From contig USMI01000098.1 of NCBI GenBank assembly GCA_900555735.1, forward strand, positions 1 through 7,297: a stretch of 7,297 nucleotides of DNA, read 5' to 3'. Shown here piece after piece: positions 6,578-7,297 of this stretch. The notes below the pieces were generated by a model, which was not told the origin of the DNA, did no database searches, and saw nothing but the letters and a program-made list of their open reading frames with translations. The stretch comes from an uncultured Eubacteriales bacterium (GTDB taxonomy: Bacteria; Bacillota; Clostridia; Oscillospirales; Oscillospiraceae). Made by a program: the position numbers and the translations under genes. The stretch's first letter is position 1, and every line of letters begins with the position of its first letter.

Positions 6578-7297
6578 TTACGCGATGGCCCCGGCGATGG
6601 ACTGCATCACCGAGAGCACGCCGTTGGGGAACAGACCCATCAGCCCGCAGATGGCCGCGAAGATTACCAGCGGCACCACGATGCCCGCAGGCTCGCGGAT
6701 GGGGGACAGGTCCAGCCCCTCGGTATCATGGCCGGGGAAGAAGGCGGAGATCACCGGCGGGAACAGGTATCCGGCGGTGAACAGCGCCGACAAAATCAGC
6801 GTCACCGGCACCAGATAGCCCAGCGCACCCGGCAGCGCCTCCAGCGCCGCCGTGGCCAGATACCACTTGCTGTGGAAGCCGCCGAAGGGCGGAATGCCCA
6901 CCAGCGACAGCGACACCAGCGCGAAGCAGATAAAGGTCACCGGCATCCGGCGGCCAAGGCCACGCAGCTCGTCCACGCGGGTCTTGTGGGCCAGCAGGAT
7001 GATGGAACCGGCGCACTGGAAAATGGCGATCTTGGCCGCCGCGTGGAAGAACAATTGCAGCATGGAGCCGGTAAAGCCATCGGGGGACAGGATGAACAGG
7101 CCCAGCAGCACATAAGAGATCTGGGAAATGCTGGAATAGGCCAGCCGCTTTTTCAGCTCCTTTTCCAGACAGCCCATGAAGGAGCCCATGAAGATGGAGA
7201 TAAGGACAAGGATCAGGCACACCGTCTGCACCCAAGTACCCCGCAGGAGACCGGCTCCGGCGGTGAAGAAGATGGTGCGCAGCACGGCGATGACGCC
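6578..7297 (-). CDS. Partial NuoM/NuoN/MrpD-like membrane subunit (5' end outside the window)
   Basis: The last 239 residues of an antiporter-like subunit. The frame is open to the window edge and no convincing start is seen; a GTG at 7285 lies inside a conserved hydrophobic region without a ribosome site. Visible hallmarks are RLAYSSISQISY, a lysine in the FFHAAAKIAIF helix (residue 89 of the visible part) and GIPPFGGFHSKWY with the second broken-helix lysine (144). About half of the residues match the next gene over the ~100-residue stretch from RLAYS to SKWY, so the two are close paralogs, probably from tandem duplication. A full-length relative is about 480-500 residues, so roughly the N-terminal half is missing. 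It heads the visible part of the operon, with further subunit genes expected beyond base 7297. Confidence 0.9.
   Translation of the reverse strand, partial: GVIAVLRTIFFTAGAGLLRGTWVQTVCLILVLISIFMGSFMGCLEKELKKRLAYSSISQISYVLLGLFILSPDGFTGSMLQLFFHAAAKIAIFQCAGSIILLAHKTRVDELRGLGRRMPVTFICFALVSLSLVGIPPFGGFHSKWYLATAALEALPGALGYLVPVTLILSALFTAGYLFPPVISAFFPGHDTEGLDLSPIREPAGIVVPLVIFAAICGLMGLFPNGVLSVMQSIAGAIA

Noticed and set aside
5095..6780. A 561-codon open frame on the plus strand
   Set aside because: It is antisense to the NuoM/MrpD-like gene and runs into its neighbour, with the same His/Gln/Arg-rich shadow composition and no recognisable domain. It is an artefact of strong third-position GC bias.
7283..7285. 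GTG as a start codon for the partial subunit
   Set aside because: The frame continues open to the window edge, the codon falls inside a conserved hydrophobic helix, and half of the family length would be missing. The gene is simply cut by the window.

Overview
The window has a GC-rich, densely coding bacterial layout: one complete plus-strand gene, a 168-base convergent intergenic region full of hairpins, and the 3' end of a minus-strand operon of ion-pump subunits. Strong AGGAGG-type ribosome sites, heavy use of GC-ending codons, an anaerobic-type iron-sulfur flavoenzyme and a GGGGCGGAC palindrome all suggest a high-GC anaerobic member of the Clostridia, perhaps Oscillospiraceae such as the Flavonifractor/Oscillibacter group. 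That placement is inference from style and gene content; no rRNA or other marker gene is present.

Bases 20-2974 (+) encode a YgfK-type protein of 984 residues, historically called a putative selenate reductase subunit. It carries an N-terminal dihydroorotate/dihydropyrimidine-dehydrogenase-like barrel, a central GltD-like Fe-S/FAD/NAD(P) module and C-terminal [4Fe-4S] cysteine clusters. In E. coli ygfK lies among purine-catabolism genes, and related genes occur in gut-anaerobe purine/urate degradation clusters, so this copy may be the last gene of such a locus lying to the left of the window.

Bases 2975-3142 are non-coding. They hold two 14-bp terminator hairpins of related sequence that differ by compensatory base changes, a 9-bp GC-rich palindrome between them that looks like a dispersed REP-like element, and a weaker 8-bp hairpin beside the minus-strand stop. 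The arrangement suits bidirectional termination between converging transcripts.

The rest of the window is read on the minus strand: a 5'-truncated antiporter-like subunit (7297-6578), a complete NuoM/MrpD-like subunit (6564-5104) and a NuoL-like subunit (5104-3143) with a C-terminal extension. The last two overlap by one base (TAATG) and the first two are 13 bases apart, so they are almost certainly one operon. All belong to the proton/sodium-translocating family shared by complex I, Mrp antiporters and membrane-bound hydrogenases. They would form part of the membrane ion-pumping arm of a larger complex whose electron-transfer module is outside the window. I see no clearly undescribed system here. 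The points most worth a second look are the permuted architecture of the YgfK protein, the identity of the ion-pumping complex, the tail of the NuoL-like subunit and the hairpin cluster.
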